This document shows, piece by piece, positions 45,612-53,963 of a stretch of DNA of 64,000 bases. The position numbers and the translations under genes are program-made. Numbering within the stretch: position 1 is the stretch's first letter; each line of letters starts with the position of its first letter. This stretch comes from Oligoflexia bacterium (GTDB lineage: Bacteria; Bdellovibrionota; Bdellovibrionia; JABDDW01). The notes beneath the pieces were generated by a model. The model was not told where the DNA came from, did not search any database, and saw only the letters and a list, made by a program, of their open reading frames with translations. The stretch covers positions 1 through 64,000 of the forward strand of contig JAWXAT010000031.1 in the NCBI GenBank assembly GCA_034439615.1, given 5' to 3'.

Positions 45612-48230
45612 TCACCAAGGTTGCTCTGGCCCCACGGCTACAGTGACATAGGGAGCATTAAAGAGGCGCTGGGCAACTCGCTGAACGTCTTGAGCTTTGA
45701 GCTCTTTAAGATGCTCTGCAAATCGAAATGTGTCCATGCAGTCAATTCCATAAAGTTCATCAAATAATATGGAAGAAGCCTGTGAACCATTGCGCTGAAG
45801 TCCTATGTGATTTTGACCAACAAGATAACGTTTTGCGCGCTCAACCTCATCATCACTGGGTGCTTTTTGCGTAATAAGATCTAATTCTTGATGAATCATC
45901 TTAATCGCTGTTTTACCTTTTTCAGGAGAACAACCAATATACACACCAAAATATCCGGTTTCGATTCCGTCCATGTGAACAGGTGAAACGGTGTAGGCAA
46001 GTGATGCTTTATCTCGAAGCTCTAAGAATAGACGCCCACCTTGCCCCGCCAAAATGGCTTGCAAGACTTGAAGTGCATAGCGATCGGGATCTTTAAAAGA
46101 AATTCCGCGATAACCAACAATAATATGGCTTTGTTCTTTTTCAGATCGTGAATAGGCGTGAATATTTTCTGTGAGTGGTGCGATATCAAAACGAGATTCT
46201 TGTTTTTGACCACGACCAATGCCCTTGCACATTTCTTGAAAAAATTTAAGTTGTTTATCTTCGTCAAAATCACCAACTGCTACAAAAACCGCGTTGTCTG
46301 AAGAAACTATTTTTTTCCAATGTTCTAAAATAGAATCTGTTCCGAGTTTTGAAATAGATTCGTTTGTGCCCAAGAGATCACGTCCATAGGGATGATCTTT
46401 AAATATTTTATCCATGAATATTTGTCCGGCAACACTTGAAGGGTGATCACCGCGCGTACGCAAATGTTCTTTTTGTATCGAAGCTTCTCTTAAAACAGCT
46501 TCTTGTGGAAATATTGGATTACTCAACACATCTTCAAAAAGTGTTAAGGCGCGCTCTTCATGAATCTTTAAAGATTCAAGAGTCATTCCAATACTATTAC
46601 GTCCGCCAAAAGCTGAAATGCTTCCCGCGCAATCTTCTATGATTGAGGCGGTTTCACTTTCTGTGTAGCGGCGAGAACCAGATGTCCAGGTGTTTGAAAG
46701 GAGTGTTGTTACTCCCTGATTATGATCTTTCTCAAGTCTTACGCCTCCTAAAAACCCAGCTTTAATATGCACGATTGGAACTTCGGGGTTTCTTTTTAAA
46801 ACCACAAGTGCGCCATTTGGTAGTCTGTGTTTTACAATTTTACTGTGATGAACAGACATTTTTAAAGGCACTTTAAGTGTTTGGCTTTTTTGTACTTTTT
46901 CTTTATCAACAGAAACTTTTTGTTTTTGCGAAGTCTTTAACTGTTTTAATAAGGCCTTTACCTGTTCTTGAAATTTCTTTTTTGGAAGTACCGATGTTTC
47001 TTTTTTATGAATCATCAAGGTCACGCTGCTTCTCTCAGGCGAAAGATACTTACGAGCAACGCGCAATATGTCTTTAGGTGTGAGTGCTTGAACTTGCTTA
47101 AGATATCGCTGAATATACTCTGGATCATTCAGTAACGTTTGAAACATACCTACTTTTCGAGCAAGGCCGTCTACTGTCTCCAGAGAAAAAATCTCTTCGG
47201 CCTCTAAATTAAGTCTGGCGCGACTAAGCTCGCCTTGGGAAATAGTGTGAGATAAAATGTATCCTAATTCTTGGGTAATAATATCCATTGTTTCAGAAAT
47301 ATTTTCGGCTTTTGCATTTACCCCAATAACAAAAAGGCCTTCGTCTAAGGGGTTAAAACTCCCGGCACTTACGCCCATGACCAAAGATCTTTCAAGGCGT
47401 AATCTTTTAACAAGACGTGAACTATCGCCTTGACCCAAAATACACCCAAGCACATCAAGTGCTGCAACATCTGCATTTTTAGCAGCAGGTACACGAAAAG
47501 CAATATTAAGTGCGGCCTCTTGAAATTCAGTGGTGAGATAATCAACGCGGGGCTGCTTTTGCGGTGATTCTTTTTTACGTGCGATTTTTTTCAGTGAATG
47601 AGCTTTAAACGCACCATAGTATTTTTCAATTTGTTTTTTAATTTCAGTCTTATCAAAATCCCCCGTTACAACCAAAGTCATGTTTGTAGGCACGTAACGT
47701 GATTGATAATATTTCACAAGCGTCTTAGGTTTTACTTTTTTAATATTTTTTGCGTACCCAATAACAGGAATTCCGTAGGGATGTTTTTTAAACACCGTTG
47801 AAAATAATCTTTGCATCGAAATGCTATGTGGATTGTCAAAGGATCGTTTAATTTCTTCTAATACAACTTCTCGCTCTTTATCTATTTCAACTGGATCAAA
47901 TTTTGGGAAACCCATCATTTCAGCAATACAATCAAGCCCTACATCAAGCTCTTCTTTTGACATAGTAACGTGAAAAACTGTGTGATCAAAAGTAGTGTAC
48001 GCGTTTAGTTCACCACCTGAGCTTTCAACGGTTTTTGCAACTTCTCCAACTCCAAATTTACTTGTTCCTTTAAAAACCAGATGCTCAATGAAATGACTAA
48101 TACCTTCTTCGTCTTTTTTTTCATCAGCACTGCCAGTTTTTACCCACATTTGCACAGCGACTACGGGTGCTTTATGAGATTCAACAAGTAAAACTTTCAA
48201 CCTATTCTTCAATTGAAATCGTGTGAGCAT
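45612..48230 (-). CDS. M16-family zinc peptidase, two modules in one chain
   Basis: 872 residues. The N-terminal module carries the inverted zinc site HFIEHLVFKGT (HxxEH) and a later Glu helix. Residues about 455-872 are a second M16 module without HxxEH but with the substrate-binding RLFLELRDKASLAYTV (Arg/Tyr pair). Two-gene M16B pairs normally encode these halves apart; here they are fused through a Lys-rich linker (about 420-450). No signal peptide is seen, so a cytosolic or membrane-associated oligopeptidase is likely. It is monocistronic, divergent from hemW. Confidence 0.9.
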   Translation of the reverse strand: MLTRFQLKNRLKVLLVESHKAPVVAVQMWVKTGSADEKKDEEGISHFIEHLVFKGTSKFGVGEVAKTVESSGGELNAYTTFDHTVFHVTMSKEELDVGLDCIAEMMGFPKFDPVEIDKEREVVLEEIKRSFDNPHSISMQRLFSTVFKKHPYGIPVIGYAKNIKKVKPKTLVKYYQSRYVPTNMTLVVTGDFDKTEIKKQIEKYYGAFKAHSLKKIARKKESPQKQPRVDYLTTEFQEAALNIAFRVPAAKNADVAALDVLGCILGQGDSSRLVKRLRLERSLVMGVSAGSFNPLDEGLFVIGVNAKAENISETMDIITQELGYILSHTISQGELSRARLNLEAEEIFSLETVDGLARKVGMFQTLLNDPEYIQRYLKQVQALTPKDILRVARKYLSPERSSVTLMIHKKETSVLPKKKFQEQVKALLKQLKTSQKQKVSVDKEKVQKSQTLKVPLKMSVHHSKIVKHRLPNGALVVLKRNPEVPIVHIKAGFLGGVRLEKDHNQGVTTLLSNTWTSGSRRYTESETASIIEDCAGSISAFGGRNSIGMTLESLKIHEERALTLFEDVLSNPIFPQEAVLREASIQKEHLRTRGDHPSSVAGQIFMDKIFKDHPYGRDLLGTNESISKLGTDSILEHWKKIVSSDNAVFVAVGDFDEDKQLKFFQEMCKGIGRGQKQESRFDIAPLTENIHAYSRSEKEQSHIIVGYRGISFKDPDRYALQVLQAILAGQGGRLFLELRDKASLAYTVSPVHMDGIETGYFGVYIGCSPEKGKTAIKMIHQELDLITQKAPSDDEVERAKRYLVGQNHIGLQRNGSQASSILFDELYGIDCMDTFRFAEHLKELKAQDVQRVAQRLFNAPYVTVAVGPEQPW

Positions 48231-48269
48231 TGCAGTGGATATCCCTTCATGTTGCTAGTATAACAGGCC

Positions 48270-49439
48270 ATGGCTTTTGGTGTTTACGTCCATATACCCT
48301 ATTGTCTTCAACGTTGCGTCTACTGTGACTTTGCTACTTACGAGTTTTCTCAAATTCTCGAGCCCCAATCTTATGTTGAACTCGTGAAAAAAGAAATCAC
48401 TTCGCGCGCCTCAGTTATTCATCCACGAAAACTCGATACACTTTATTTTGGTGGAGGAACACCATCACTTCTTGAGCCTTCTCAGCTTATCGAAATAATC
48501 AACACATTGAAAGAAAACGGTTTTGAACTCTCAAAATCGTCTGAAGTAACTATTGAGATCAATCCGGCAACTCTGACGCAGAAAAAACTCGAAGCACTGA
48601 TTAAAGGTGGATTCAATCGCTTTTCAGTTGGAGCGCAATCCTTCAATGATCGGCTTTTAAAGATTGCTCACCGCAAGCATTCTGCACAAGACACGCGTGA
48701 CACGTTGAGTCTTTTAAATTCTTATAAATTAAATTTTTCAGTGGATGTTCTTTTTGCGCTTCCGACTCAAACCTTAGACGATCTCGCCCATGATTTAGAT
48801 GAGATCCAGCATTTTAATCCACCGCATGTTAGCCCCTATTGTTTAACAGTTCCTGAATCAAATCCAATGGCAAAAAACCGCCCGCAAGATGAAGTTCAAA
48901 TCGAAATGTTTTCACTTATTGAAACTAGACTTCTAAAGCATGGTCTTAATCGCTACGAAATAAGTAATTTCGCAAAACCGGGTTTTGAGAGCCGGCATAA
49001 TCTACTTTATTGGAATGACGACGAGTACTGGGGCATTGGTCTTTCAAGTCATAGTTATCTCCACCGCTTTGAATGGGGCAGTAGATTTTGGAACCCACGC
49101 TCAATCAATGACTATGTAAAACAAATTGAACAGCAAGATTCAAAACCGTGGACATTAGACGGTTTACCTAACGAAAGTGGCGAAAGGCTTAAGGAACATC
49201 AAGCCTTGACTGATTTTTTTCATATTTCATTACGTCGCGCTGAGGGTTTTAAGCCAGAAAATTTTGAGCGTAAGTTTAGCCGCCCACTTCAGAGCATTGC
49301 AGCAAAACCCTTAGAAAAGCTTTTAAACAAGCGACTCCTCATTGAGAATGATAACGGTTATGCACTGAGCCCTGAGGGAATTCTTCTTTCAAATCATGTC
49401 TTTGAAGAACTCACCTTTTTACAGCCTTTAATCAGATAA
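48270..49439 (+). CDS. hemW: Radical SAM heme chaperone HemW-like
   Basis: 389 residues, coproporphyrinogen-oxidase-like radical SAM family. The 4Fe-4S site is CLQRCVYC directly after GVYVHIPY, the HemW pattern. Further markers are YFGGGTPSLL, EVTIEINPAT, RFSVGAQSFND and HNLLYWNDDEYWGIG. The C-terminal HemN-like domain is present (about 310-389). HemW transfers heme; the older label oxygen-independent coproporphyrinogen oxidase is less likely, since HemN has an extra N-terminal part. No ribosome-binding site is obvious. Confidence 0.92.
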   Translation: MAFGVYVHIPYCLQRCVYCDFATYEFSQILEPQSYVELVKKEITSRASVIHPRKLDTLYFGGGTPSLLEPSQLIEIINTLKENGFELSKSSEVTIEINPATLTQKKLEALIKGGFNRFSVGAQSFNDRLLKIAHRKHSAQDTRDTLSLLNSYKLNFSVDVLFALPTQTLDDLAHDLDEIQHFNPPHVSPYCLTVPESNPMAKNRPQDEVQIEMFSLIETRLLKHGLNRYEISNFAKPGFESRHNLLYWNDDEYWGIGLSSHSYLHRFEWGSRFWNPRSINDYVKQIEQQDSKPWTLDGLPNESGERLKEHQALTDFFHISLRRAEGFKPENFERKFSRPLQSIAAKPLEKLLNKRLLIENDNGYALSPEGILLSNHVFEELTFLQPLIR

Positions 49440-49454
49440 TTAAGCCTCGCGGCA

Positions 49455-49490
49455 TTGACAAAATTCCCTCCTGAAATCATATTGATATGA
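49455..49490 (+). promoter_or_regulatory. grpE-dnaJ promoter with overlapping palindrome
   Basis: TTGACA (49455-49460), a 17-base spacer and CATATT (49478-49483) form a plausible promoter 20 to 55 bases before grpE. TCATAT-TG-ATATGA (49477-49490) is an inverted repeat lying on the -10 box, a suitable operator position. It is not a CIRCE element (TTAGCACTC-N9-GAGTGCTAA), so HrcA control in the usual form is not supported. Confidence 0.5.
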
Positions 49491-49509
49491 GTTTAAGAAA
49501 TGAGGTTTT

Positions 49510-50034
49510 ATGAGTGATCCCAAGGATGACGCAAACGATAACGTGACCGCTTTGCCTGTTAAAGACATACCTACTGAAAGCGATCCGGCAAAAAATGAGC
49601 TTGAAGAGTTAAAAAAGCAAAACCTCTATTTAAGAGCTGATTTTGATAATTATCGAAAGCAAATGATTAAAGAACGCTCTGATCTTATTAAGTTTGGTTC
49701 TGAGCCCGTTATCAGAGAGTTTTTAAACGTATTAGACAATCTTGAACTTGCGGCAAACACAGAACTTACAACTGAGAGTCTTGAAAAATATAAAAGTGGT
49801 ATTCAAATGATCATTGCTCAATTTAGTAAATCTTTAGAGCGCTTTGGAGTTGAAGCCGTCGATGCAAAAGGACAAATATTTGACCCTACAATGCATGAGG
49901 CTCTAACTTCATCAAACAACCCGGATCTCCCGCCCAATGTAGTTACACAAGTCTTTAAAAAAGCTTACAAGCTCAACGGAAAAATTATTCGCCCCGCACA
50001 AGTCGTTGTTAACACTCCCCAGAAAGAAGGGTAA
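49510..50034 (+). CDS. grpE: Nucleotide exchange factor GrpE
   Basis: 174 residues. It releases ADP from DnaK. An acidic disordered N-terminus (1-30) is followed by the long helix [20 protein letters not shown] and the beta-domain with [11 protein letters not shown] and [20 protein letters not shown]. All match GrpE. GAGG ribosome-binding site. dnaJ follows after five bases; dnaK is not between them as in many genomes. Confidence 0.95.
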   Translation: MSDPKDDANDNVTALPVKDIPTESDPAKNELEELKKQNLYLRADFDNYRKQMIKERSDLIKFGSEPVIREFLNVLDNLELAANTELTTESLEKYKSGIQMIIAQFSKSLERFGVEAVDAKGQIFDPTMHEALTSSNNPDLPPNVVTQVFKKAYKLNGKIIRPAQVVVNTPQKEG

Positions 50035-50039
50035 TTACT

Positions 50040-51164
50040 TTGGCCAAGCGAGATTATTACGACGTACTTGGAGTCCAACGCACGTCCGGTGCTGACGAAC
50101 TTAAAAAGGCGTATCGCAAACTTGCACTTCAATTTCATCCTGATAAAAATCCAGACGACAAAGGTGCAGAAGAAAAATTTAAAGAAGTTTCTGAGGCCTA
50201 TGACGTCTTAAGTGACGCTAAAAAAAGACAGATGTATGATCAGTTTGGCCATGCAGCTAGTGGTGCCGGAGGTTTCGGCGGCGGTGGTGGCTATGAATAC
50301 AACTCCGGTGGTTTTCAAGACCTCTTTAACGATGTCTTCGGAGATTTTTTTGGCGGCCAAAGAGGCGGACGCTCACGAGATCCTCGCAAACAAAGAGGAG
50401 CTGATCTTCGATATACTCTTACTGTAAGTTTTGAAGATGCTGGAGTTGGTTGTGAAAAACAAATCAGCTTTATGAGAAATCGTTCATGCACAACATGTAA
50501 AGGTTCGGGAAGTAAATCTGGGGAAACACCTACACCGTGTGTACAATGCGGTGGAGCCGGTGAGGTCAGATTTCAACAAGGTTTTTTTGCTGTGTCACGC
50601 CCATGCCCACAATGTCATGGCGAGGGAACGGTAATTAAAAACCCTTGTAATACTTGTCGTGGAGCACGTGTTGTTCAAACTCCAACAAAATTAGCAGTGA
50701 GTGTCCCCGCAGGTGTTAACACGGGTCAGCGCTTAAAACTAAAAAGCGAGGGTGATGAAGGCCCACAAGGCGGACCTCCTGGAGATTTATATGTCGTGAT
50801 TCAATTGGCCCAGCATGTATTGTTTGAAAGACAAGATGATGAAATTATGTGTGAAGTTCCATTAAGTTATTCTGAGGCAGCACTTGGAACCGAAATAAGC
50901 GTTCCAACTCTCAATGGTCAAGTTTCACTTAAGATTCCTCACGGCACTCCAAGTGGGAAAACATTCCGCGTTAAAGGAAAAGGGTTTCCTCACCTAGGTG
51001 GCTACGGCGCAGGAGATCTTTTTGTTAGAGTTGTAGTAGATGTTCCTGCTAGCCTTAATAGTGAGCAAAAGGATCTCTTGAAAAAACTTGAAACTGCTAC
51101 TCAAGAAACTCCAATGAAAAAAGAGTATAAAGAAAAAATCAGGAGCTTAAAAAAAACCCCATGA
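50040..51164 (+). CDS. dnaJ: Chaperone DnaJ
   Basis: 374 residues. J-domain (1-70) with [16 protein letters not shown], including the HPD triad that stimulates DnaK. The Gly-rich linker (about 75-110, [15 protein letters not shown]) precedes four CxxCxGxG-type zinc repeats ([32 protein letters not shown]) and the C-terminal peptide-binding domains. The start is TTG, seven bases after AAGGG, unusual for a highly expressed chaperone. It overlaps the next lipoprotein start (ATGA). Confidence 0.97.
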   Translation: MAKRDYYDVLGVQRTSGADELKKAYRKLALQFHPDKNPDDKGAEEKFKEVSEAYDVLSDAKKRQMYDQFGHAASGAGGFGGGGGYEYNSGGFQDLFNDVFGDFFGGQRGGRSRDPRKQRGADLRYTLTVSFEDAGVGCEKQISFMRNRSCTTCKGSGSKSGETPTPCVQCGGAGEVRFQQGFFAVSRPCPQCHGEGTVIKNPCNTCRGARVVQTPTKLAVSVPAGVNTGQRLKLKSEGDEGPQGGPPGDLYVVIQLAQHVLFERQDDEIMCEVPLSYSEAALGTEISVPTLNGQVSLKIPHGTPSGKTFRVKGKGFPHLGGYGAGDLFVRVVVDVPASLNSEQKDLLKKLETATQETPMKKEYKEKIRSLKKTP

Positions 51165-53155
51165 AAACAAAATCAACTTTTATCTTATTGAATTTTTTTG
51201 CACTTATATTCATAAGTGGTTGTTCCACCACACCTGAAGTTAAAAAAGTAGCACCCGAGCAAGCCACAGCCCTTCAAGCCAAAGAATTTAATGAAGCTGA
51301 GCAACTTTATAAAAAAAAGAAAACACCACTTGCTAGTAAAAAGTTACAAACTTTTATTCAGAATTATCCAAATACCGAATACACAGATGATGCAGCTTAC
51401 TACTTAGCAATCATTTACTACGACCAAGGTGACTATTTCAAAGCTGCAAGATATTGGCTTTCAATTGTTGATGGTACTCGTGCAAGTCAATATTACGATC
51501 AATCAATTGTTGGTGCCGCCAATGCTCAAACTCAGTTGGCTCGCTACGATGAAGCGCTTGAGCTTCTTAAAAAATTTCGCATAAAAGACAACACTGACAA
51601 CGCCTTAGCCATTCAAGCTCTTGAACTTTCTTCTCGCCTAAAACTTCAAAAAGGAAACAGTCCGGGGGCGGCTCTTGATCTCATGTCTGTGGCTGATTTG
51701 AAGGAAAACCAACAAGACAAACAACTTCTTTGGACAAAGGTCGCCGATATTATCAACGGCAATATGTCGCAAAAACAATTAGATGAAATCATTGGAAATG
51801 AAAAATTCTCACGCCTCGAGCCACAAGCCCGTTATCGACTAGCAACTTTGCACTTTGATCAAAAAAATTGGTCTACAGCGAGAAAACAATTTGTTGTGGT
51901 GGCAGAAAAATTTCCCAACACAGAATTTTCTAAACGCGCTCAGCAATACTTAAGTACGATTGATGCTTTAGAGCGTACTGATGCCACAAGCGTAGGAGTT
52001 GTATTGCCATTGAGTGGAAAACATTCACAAATGGGTTACAAGACTCTTCGTGGAATACAAATGGGAATGGGTCTTTTTAATAAATCGAGTGATTCACCAA
52101 TAAAATTAGCCATAATTGATAGCGAGGGTAACGCTGACGTTGCAAGACGTGGTGTTGAAAAACTAGTGAGCCAAGATCATGTTGTTGCTATCTTGGGTGA
52201 TATTGTAAGTAAAACAGCTCAAGCTGTGGCGATTAAAGCTCAAGAGTTAGGTGTGCCTTGTATTACTCTCACACAAAAACAAGGCATCACAGAGATTGGT
52301 AATTTTATTTTTAGAAGCACCCTCACACCCGACGCACAAATGCAGTCACTTGTTGATGTGGCTATGACTCAACGTGGTTACAAACGTTTTGCGATTATTT
52401 TTCCTAACGATTCTTACGGTACAGAATACGCGACCGCTTTTTGGGATCATGTCCTTATTCGAGGCGGACAAGTAATGGCGGCGCAAACCTATCGTCCTGA
52501 AGAAAAAGATTTTCGAGACGTCATTCAGCGCCTAGTTGGCACTTACTACGCTGAAGATGATCGCGGAAAAGAACTTTCTCTACGACTTGCGGCTTGGCAA
52601 AAAGAACAAACAAGTAAATCAGCGCGAGAAAAACCTCCAAAAGATTTACTACCTCCTGCAATTGATTTCGATGCGATTTTTATTCCTGATAGCCCAAAAA
52701 CAGTTGGTCAAGTGGCTGCCATGCTTGCCTATAATGATGTAAATAAAATTCCTTTATTGGGTACAAATCTGTGGAATTCACCTCAATTCATCGAGCGCGG
52801 TGGTAAATTTATTGAAAATTCTTTATTTATTGATGATTATTTTCAAGCCGATTTAAGTCCGTTTATGAAGCGTTTCACCACTGATTTTAATTCTCAATTT
52901 GGATACAAACCTGATGTCTTCGAAGCACAAGGTTATGATGCGGCTTCACTGCTTGATAACGTTCTCAAAGGCATGGGGTACTCAACGACAAGAGTGGCTC
53001 TGAGAGATCGTTTGCTGTCAGCAACAGGTGTGAACGGAGCCACGGGTCCTCTCAAAATGTCTTACCTTCGCGAAGTGGAAAAATCTTTGATTCCACTAAC
53101 CGTCATCAAGGGTCAAATAGTCAAATCAGATAACACGGTAGGGGCGGCGCAATAA
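51161..53155 (+). CDS. TPR plus periplasmic-binding-fold lipoprotein (LpoA-like)
   Basis: 664 residues. The leader ends FISGC-STT, a lipobox. Residues about 35-265 are TPR units ([40 protein letters not shown]). About 275-650 is a type I periplasmic-binding fold ([55 protein letters not shown]). This pairing is that of LpoA, the outer-membrane activator of PBP1A, and of some branched amino-acid receptors; the lipid anchor and TPR favour the former. Coupled to dnaJ by ATGA. Confidence 0.85.
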   Translation: MKTKSTFILLNFFALIFISGCSTTPEVKKVAPEQATALQAKEFNEAEQLYKKKKTPLASKKLQTFIQNYPNTEYTDDAAYYLAIIYYDQGDYFKAARYWLSIVDGTRASQYYDQSIVGAANAQTQLARYDEALELLKKFRIKDNTDNALAIQALELSSRLKLQKGNSPGAALDLMSVADLKENQQDKQLLWTKVADIINGNMSQKQLDEIIGNEKFSRLEPQARYRLATLHFDQKNWSTARKQFVVVAEKFPNTEFSKRAQQYLSTIDALERTDATSVGVVLPLSGKHSQMGYKTLRGIQMGMGLFNKSSDSPIKLAIIDSEGNADVARRGVEKLVSQDHVVAILGDIVSKTAQAVAIKAQELGVPCITLTQKQGITEIGNFIFRSTLTPDAQMQSLVDVAMTQRGYKRFAIIFPNDSYGTEYATAFWDHVLIRGGQVMAAQTYRPEEKDFRDVIQRLVGTYYAEDDRGKELSLRLAAWQKEQTSKSAREKPPKDLLPPAIDFDAIFIPDSPKTVGQVAAMLAYNDVNKIPLLGTNLWNSPQFIERGGKFIENSLFIDDYFQADLSPFMKRFTTDFNSQFGYKPDVFEAQGYDAASLLDNVLKGMGYSTTRVALRDRLLSATGVNGATGPLKMSYLREVEKSLIPLTVIKGQIVKSDNTVGAAQ

Positions 53156-53238
53156 ACGCACCGCAACAATAAATCCGTTGGAAAATTATATAGTTACGCA
53201 TTATTTGCGTGACAAAAATACTCCTCGCGACTACAAAT

Positions 53239-53268
53239 CTTACAAAGTCTGTTTTGTATATTTGTAAG
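53239..53268 (+). promoter_or_regulatory. Inverted repeat in the dksA leader
   Basis: CTTACAAA (53239-53246) and TTTGTAAG (53261-53268) are perfect inverted arms around 14 bases, about 80 bases before the dksA ATG. It could be an operator or a leader hairpin. The remaining leader (53156-53348) holds no gene. Confidence 0.45.
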
Positions 53269-53348
53269 CAATACAGTCTTCGGGGGATAAGCAGTACAAG
53301 GATGTAGCAGTAGAAGTTTCCATATTTTCGCTTCGGGGAGGGGATACC

Positions 53349-53714
53349 ATGCGTGCGAAAGAGCTGGAACGTTTTAAGAAGTTGCTTCTGACTCAAAAAG
53401 CAGAGCTGCTAAATAACAGCAGAAAACTTTTGAAAGAAGAAGCTCAACACAACCAGGATGATCTTGCTGATGAGACGGATCTTGCAGCTAGTGAAGTCCA
53501 CCAAAATCTGACGCTTCGTCTTCGAGACAGAGAACGTCTTTTAATTCAAAAAATTGAAAGCGCTCTTGGAAAAATCGAAGTCGGATCGTACGGCGTTTGC
53601 GAGGAATGTGAAGAGCCAATCGAGCCGAAGCGCTTAGAAGCGCGTCCAGTAGCCACTTTGTGCATTGCCTGTAAAGAGGTTGAAGAACACAAAGAAAGAG
53701 TTTTTGCTTATTAA
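53349..53714 (+). CDS. dksA: DksA/TraR-family zinc-finger regulator
   Basis: 121 residues. A long N-terminal coiled coil (about 1-80) precedes the C4 zinc finger YGVCEECEEPI and LCIACKEV. The coiled-coil tip contains DETDLAA rather than the DxxDxA form of E. coli DksA (DETDLAA keeps both Asp). Such proteins reach into the RNA polymerase secondary channel and, with ppGpp, retune transcription. GGGGAGGGG ribosome-binding site and an intrinsic terminator just downstream make it a single-gene unit. Confidence 0.88.
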   Translation: MRAKELERFKKLLLTQKAELLNNSRKLLKEEAQHNQDDLADETDLAASEVHQNLTLRLRDRERLLIQKIESALGKIEVGSYGVCEECEEPIEPKRLEARPVATLCIACKEVEEHKERVFAY

Positions 53715-53744
53715 TTAATAACTAGGCTTATATCCTAGGCAAAT

Positions 53745-53782
53745 AAAAAAACCAGACTTTCGATATGAAGGTCTGGTTTTTT
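53745..53782 (+). terminator. Intrinsic terminator after dksA
   Basis: AAAAAACCAGAC and GTCTGGTTTTTT form a 12-bp stem around 13 to 14 bases, with a T-rich tail continuing to about 53788. It is active in the plus direction; the A-run on the other arm makes a bidirectional role possible. Confidence 0.9.
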
Positions 53783-53877
53783 TATTTTCATCAATGCTTT
53801 CATACATGAAATACTCTGACACACTGATCGCGAGTTCAAATACCTCGTTTGTTAAAAATTATTTTCAGCCAAGCCCT

Positions 53878-53883
53878 TATAAT
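53878..53883 (+). promoter_or_regulatory. -10 box of a lon promoter
   Basis: A perfect TATAAT lies 80 bases upstream of the lon ATG. The nearest -35-like hexamer, TTGTTA (53849-53854), is 23 bases away, too far for a standard promoter, so an activator or another -35 is needed. No classical heat-shock promoter pattern is clear. A TCATC-TCC-GATGA hairpin lies in the leader near 53913. Confidence 0.4.
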
Positions 53884-53963
53884 CTGAATTATTTTCTAAA
53901 GATTCGAACTTTCATCTCCGATGAGTTTAATGAGACAACTTTACTCTCCTCGGAGGCTAGACA

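Noticed and set aside
49441-49509. CIRCE element upstream of grpE
   Set aside because: The consensus TTAGCACTC-N9-GAGTGCTAA is absent; only an unrelated short palindrome is present.
53121-53396. A 91-codon minus-strand frame covering the dksA leader
   Set aside because: It overlaps the LpoA-like and dksA coding ends, has no ribosome-binding site and a composition like non-coding DNA.
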